Source: Candidatus Saccharibacteria bacterium UBA5148 (lineage in GTDB: Bacteria; Patescibacteriota; Saccharimonadia; Saccharimonadales; UBA4665). Taken from it: a stretch of DNA of 64,000 nucleotides. Below are positions 61,388 to 64,000 of this stretch, piece after piece (the first letter of the stretch is position 1; the number at the start of each line of letters is the position of its first letter). Both the position numbers and the translations under genes were made by a program. The notes beneath the pieces were generated by a model, which was not told the DNA's origin, did not search any database, and saw only the letters and a list, made by a program, of their open reading frames with translations. The stretch is taken from the NCBI GenBank assembly GCA_002413835.1, contig DHXU01000009.1:163244-227243 (forward strand). Reading direction: 5' to 3'.

Positions 61388-63175
61388 ATGGATGCTGTCG
61401 AAGAAGTTAAGAGTCGTCTGAGCATCGAGGATGTGATTGCTGAGTATGTGGAGCTGAAGCGGGCCGGGCGGAATTATAAGGGACTCAGCCCGTTCAGCAG
61501 CGAAAAATCGCCGAGTTTCGTGGTCAGCCCGGAGAAACAAATCTGGCACGACTTCTCGTCGGGCAAGGGCGGAGATATGTTCAGTTTCGTCATGGAGATG
61601 GAGGGATTGGACTTCAAGGATACATTGACGCTATTGGCCCGCAAGGCTGGCGTTGATCTGGAGCAGTTCCGCGGTGCTGGCTCCGGTCGTGATAACAGCA
61701 AGCGCAAGGAACGGCTGTATGCTGCCAATGAGCTGGCCGCCAAGTTTTACCAGGTGCAGTTCAGCCGCAGCAAGATTGCGCTGGAATACGCCCTGACCAA
61801 GCGCCAGTTCAGCAAGCAGACGGCCTTGGAGTGGCAGCTCGGCTATTCGCCCAATACCGGCAGCGCATTATGTGACTTTTTATTATCGAAGAAATTCACC
61901 CCAGATGAAATCCGCGACGCCGGGCTCAGCGCCGGCAACAGATACGGCGGCAGTGGATTGCGCGACATGTTTCGCGGCCGGTTGCAGATCCCGCTGCACG
62001 ACCCGCAGGGCAGGGTGATCGGCTTCACGGCACGGTTGCTGGAAGAAGGCGCCCAGTTTGCCTCGGCCAATGGCGGTAGCCGCGATGCTCCGAAATATAT
62101 CAATACTCCGCAGTCACCGCTGTATGACAAAAGCCGCCACGTCTACGGTCTGCACCTGGCCAAAGAAGCCATCCGCAAAACAAAATTCGTGGTCATGGTC
62201 GAAGGTAACCTTGATGTTATCAGCAGTCACCAGGCCGGCGTCCGCCAGGTCGTCGCCACCGCCGGTACGGCCATGACCGAGCAACACCTCAAGGCGCTCA
62301 GCAAGTTCACCGGTGATATCCGCCTCAGTTATGACCAGGACAAGGCCGGGCTCAATGCCACCGAACGGGCCATCGGTGTCGCCGGTAAGGTGGGTGTCAG
62401 TATCAGCATGATTACCATCCCGTCCGGCAAAGACCCCGACGAGCTGATCCGGCAGGATCCGCAAATCTGGCGCGACGTCATAGAGAAGCATCAATATGCC
62501 CTCGATTGGTTGATCGACCGTTACCGAAGTCTGCTCGACGTCACAACTGCTCAGGGCAAACGCGAGTTTACCACGGTGCTGCTCCCCGTGGTCCGCGGCC
62601 TGCAGGATAGCGTCGAACAGGACCATTATCTGCAGCTGATCGCCGAGATTATCGGCGTCCGCCAGGAGGCTCTGACCGATAAATACGAGCAGACCACCCA
62701 GGAACTGCGTGGGCCGCGCAAGCGAACCGTCAGGACGCCGCGGCAGGTCGATCGGCAGACGGCTGAGCATTTCAGGATACAGGACCAGTTGTTAGCCCTG
62801 GCCCTGATGCAGCCGTCGCTGCGCCACTACCTGCAGCCGATTACGCCTGGCATGCTGTTCAGTGACAACGCCCGGACGATGCTGGCATTTTTGCAGGCTA
62901 ATCCGGACTTTACCGGCAGGGAAGCCGACCAGGTGGCTGCGTTGCGGCCGATTGCGGATTATGCTAAAATATTATCTGTAGCATATGAAGAGCTCTATCA
63001 GGGAATTGAGATTGTCGACCTCCGAAGCGATGCGAGTAGGCAACAAACCCGTTTGATAGAAAATTATGTAAAAACGCAAAAACTCGAAATAACTGACAAA
63101 TTAGCTGGCGCCGATGAAAACGCGACGCGCAGCCTGCTGGAACAAGTCATCCGGCTGAACCAGCTGCTTAAGTAA
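61388..63175 (+). CDS. dnaG: DNA primase DnaG
   Basis: The 595-residue protein makes RNA primers for replication. The CHC2 domain (1-100) keeps its frame (GRNYKGLSPFSSEKSPSF, VSPEKQIWHDF) but all four zinc ligands are changed to Ser34, Ser37, Asp55 and Ser58. The core and TOPRIM are intact: VVMVEGNLDVISSHQAG (Glu), ATAGTAMTEQHLKAL, SYDQDKAGLNA (Asp pair). The C-terminal helicase-binding part is present. rpoD follows after 61 bases, the dnaG-rpoD part of the macromolecular synthesis operon. Confidence 0.96.
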   Translation: MDAVEEVKSRLSIEDVIAEYVELKRAGRNYKGLSPFSSEKSPSFVVSPEKQIWHDFSSGKGGDMFSFVMEMEGLDFKDTLTLLARKAGVDLEQFRGAGSGRDNSKRKERLYAANELAAKFYQVQFSRSKIALEYALTKRQFSKQTALEWQLGYSPNTGSALCDFLLSKKFTPDEIRDAGLSAGNRYGGSGLRDMFRGRLQIPLHDPQGRVIGFTARLLEEGAQFASANGGSRDAPKYINTPQSPLYDKSRHVYGLHLAKEAIRKTKFVVMVEGNLDVISSHQAGVRQVVATAGTAMTEQHLKALSKFTGDIRLSYDQDKAGLNATERAIGVAGKVGVSISMITIPSGKDPDELIRQDPQIWRDVIEKHQYALDWLIDRYRSLLDVTTAQGKREFTTVLLPVVRGLQDSVEQDHYLQLIAEIIGVRQEALTDKYEQTTQELRGPRKRTVRTPRQVDRQTAEHFRIQDQLLALALMQPSLRHYLQPITPGMLFSDNARTMLAFLQANPDFTGREADQVAALRPIADYAKILSVAYEELYQGIEIVDLRSDASRQQTRLIENYVKTQKLEITDKLAGADENATRSLLEQVIRLNQLLK

Positions 63176-63236
63176 TGTGAAATCACGCGCCTGATTGACC
63201 ACGCAGCCGGTCCGCGCGGACTAACAAGGAGAAATT

Positions 63237-64000
63237 ATGGCCGACCCGAAGAAGAATAGAGACAACGATAGCGACGTTAACAAAGGCAACGATAAGAATA
63301 TCGACAAAAACGTCGACAAGACTGCTGAAAAAGCCGCCGCGCAGCCTAAGAAGGAAACCTCCCAGAATGAGTCTCCAAGAAAAGAAGCCCCAAGGAAAGA
63401 ATCCAAATCTTCCAAAAAAGCCGAAGCTAACACTGCCGCTCCAAGCCTCGAAGAGCAGAAGCAACAGCTGATCGAGAAAGCCAAGAAAGACGGCCACATC
63501 GAGCAGCGCGAAATCTTTACAGTCATTCCGGAAACGCCCGAGAACGCTGAAGCACTTGACGCTTTATATACTGAATTTGCTGACGCCAGTGTCGAAGTCA
63601 CCACGACCGACCCCGATGTTGCAGCTTTCGATGCCGACTGGGTCGCTGAGCCCGAAGAAGAGGAAGTTGAAGTTGCTGGCAGCGGCAGCGCAGTTGTCTA
63701 CCTGGACGACGATGTCGCTGACGACTCTGTTCGCCTCTACCTCCGTGAAATCGGTAAGATTCCACTGCTGACCAGTGAAGAAGAACTCAAACTAGCCTAC
63801 GAAATCAAGGCTGGTTCCAAGAAAGCTAAAGACAAGATGGCCGAAGCTAACATGCGGCTCGTGGTCTCTATTGCGAAACGTTACGTCGGCCGCGGGCTTG
63901 ACCTGCTCGACCTGATCCAGGAAGGCAACACCGGCTTGCTCCGCGCCGTCGAGAAGTTCGACCCGGACAAGGGCTTTAAGTTCTCGACCTACGCCACCTG
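63237..64000 (+). CDS. rpoD: Primary sigma factor RpoD, 5' part (cut by window end)
   Basis: AAGGAGA precedes ATG 63237, and the frame stays open to the window end (254 codons). Residues 1-75 are a Lys/Asp/Glu/Asn-rich unordered region. Region 1.1-like sequence follows ([20 protein letters not shown]), then region 1.2 ([20 protein letters not shown]) and region 2 ([38 protein letters not shown]). It binds core RNA polymerase and recognises the -10 and -35 boxes seen across the window. Confidence 0.97.
   Translation, partial: MADPKKNRDNDSDVNKGNDKNIDKNVDKTAEKAAAQPKKETSQNESPRKEAPRKESKSSKKAEANTAAPSLEEQKQQLIEKAKKDGHIEQREIFTVIPETPENAEALDALYTEFADASVEVTTTDPDVAAFDADWVAEPEEEEVEVAGSGSAVVYLDDDVADDSVRLYLREIGKIPLLTSEEELKLAYEIKAGSKKAKDKMAEANMRLVVSIAKRYVGRGLDLLDLIQEGNTGLLRAVEKFDPDKGFKFSTYAT

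Overview
The window looks like a chromosomal segment of a Patescibacteria/CPR bacterium, most probably a Candidatus Saccharibacteria (TM7) relative; this is inferred from gene content and style, since there is no rRNA here. The signs are a moderate-GC genome with short gaps, many small proteins of unknown family, TGA used as an ordinary stop (so not the recoded Gracilibacteria/Absconditabacteria code), tRNAs with encoded CCA, and a -10 box sitting 6-10 bases before the start codon of many first genes (leaderless mRNAs), while downstream genes carry Shine-Dalgarno sites.

Layout. 0-7 kb: small unknown genes, an EEP-fold phosphodiesterase, an alpha/beta hydrolase, an AT-rich patch with a DUF4352-like lipoprotein-style protein, a decayed glycosyltransferase, tRNA-Arg(GCG) with partial tRNA copies, tRNA-Ser(CGA). 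7-16 kb: an aminotransferase coupled to an archaeal-type PEP carboxylase, a HIT protein, an HTH-HAD fusion, valS and tsaD. 16-27 kb: a large coiled-coil membrane protein, a short MurE-like ligase, an amidinotransferase-fold enzyme, a foreign-looking gene, a HrcA/CIRCE-controlled groES-small ORF-groEL operon, tatA-tatC, and two small proteins with C-terminal LxNTG sorting-like signals. 27-33 kb: phosphoglucose/phosphomannose isomerase, argS, mscL, msrB, and fossils of a second msrB and of an HxlR regulator.

33-43 kb is a surface/secretion region: a 1468-residue kelch-like repeat protein whose promoter lies inside a 14-bp inverted repeat, a secreted beta-helix protein ending in a dockerin-like calcium repeat pair, an HxlR regulator divergent from an FMN reductase, oligoribonuclease, and a G5-DUF3761 membrane protein. 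43.5-56.6 kb is an envelope polysaccharide locus: flippase, four glycosyltransferases, a pyruvyltransferase-like enzyme and two large membrane proteins. About 47.4-53.95 kb of it is an AT-rich island, and its largest gene is interrupted by a run of eight G, which restores frame if read as seven. 56.7-61.3 kb carries mostly unknown small genes. The window ends in dnaG (with its zinc ligands lost) and the start of rpoD.

The best candidates for something undescribed are: the membrane micro-ORF coupled between groES and groEL; the G8 contingency-like switch in the polysaccharide island; the inverted repeat around the giant surface-protein promoter; the LxNTG protein pair; and the two promoter classes (leaderless versus -35-containing with a conserved A-rich leader).
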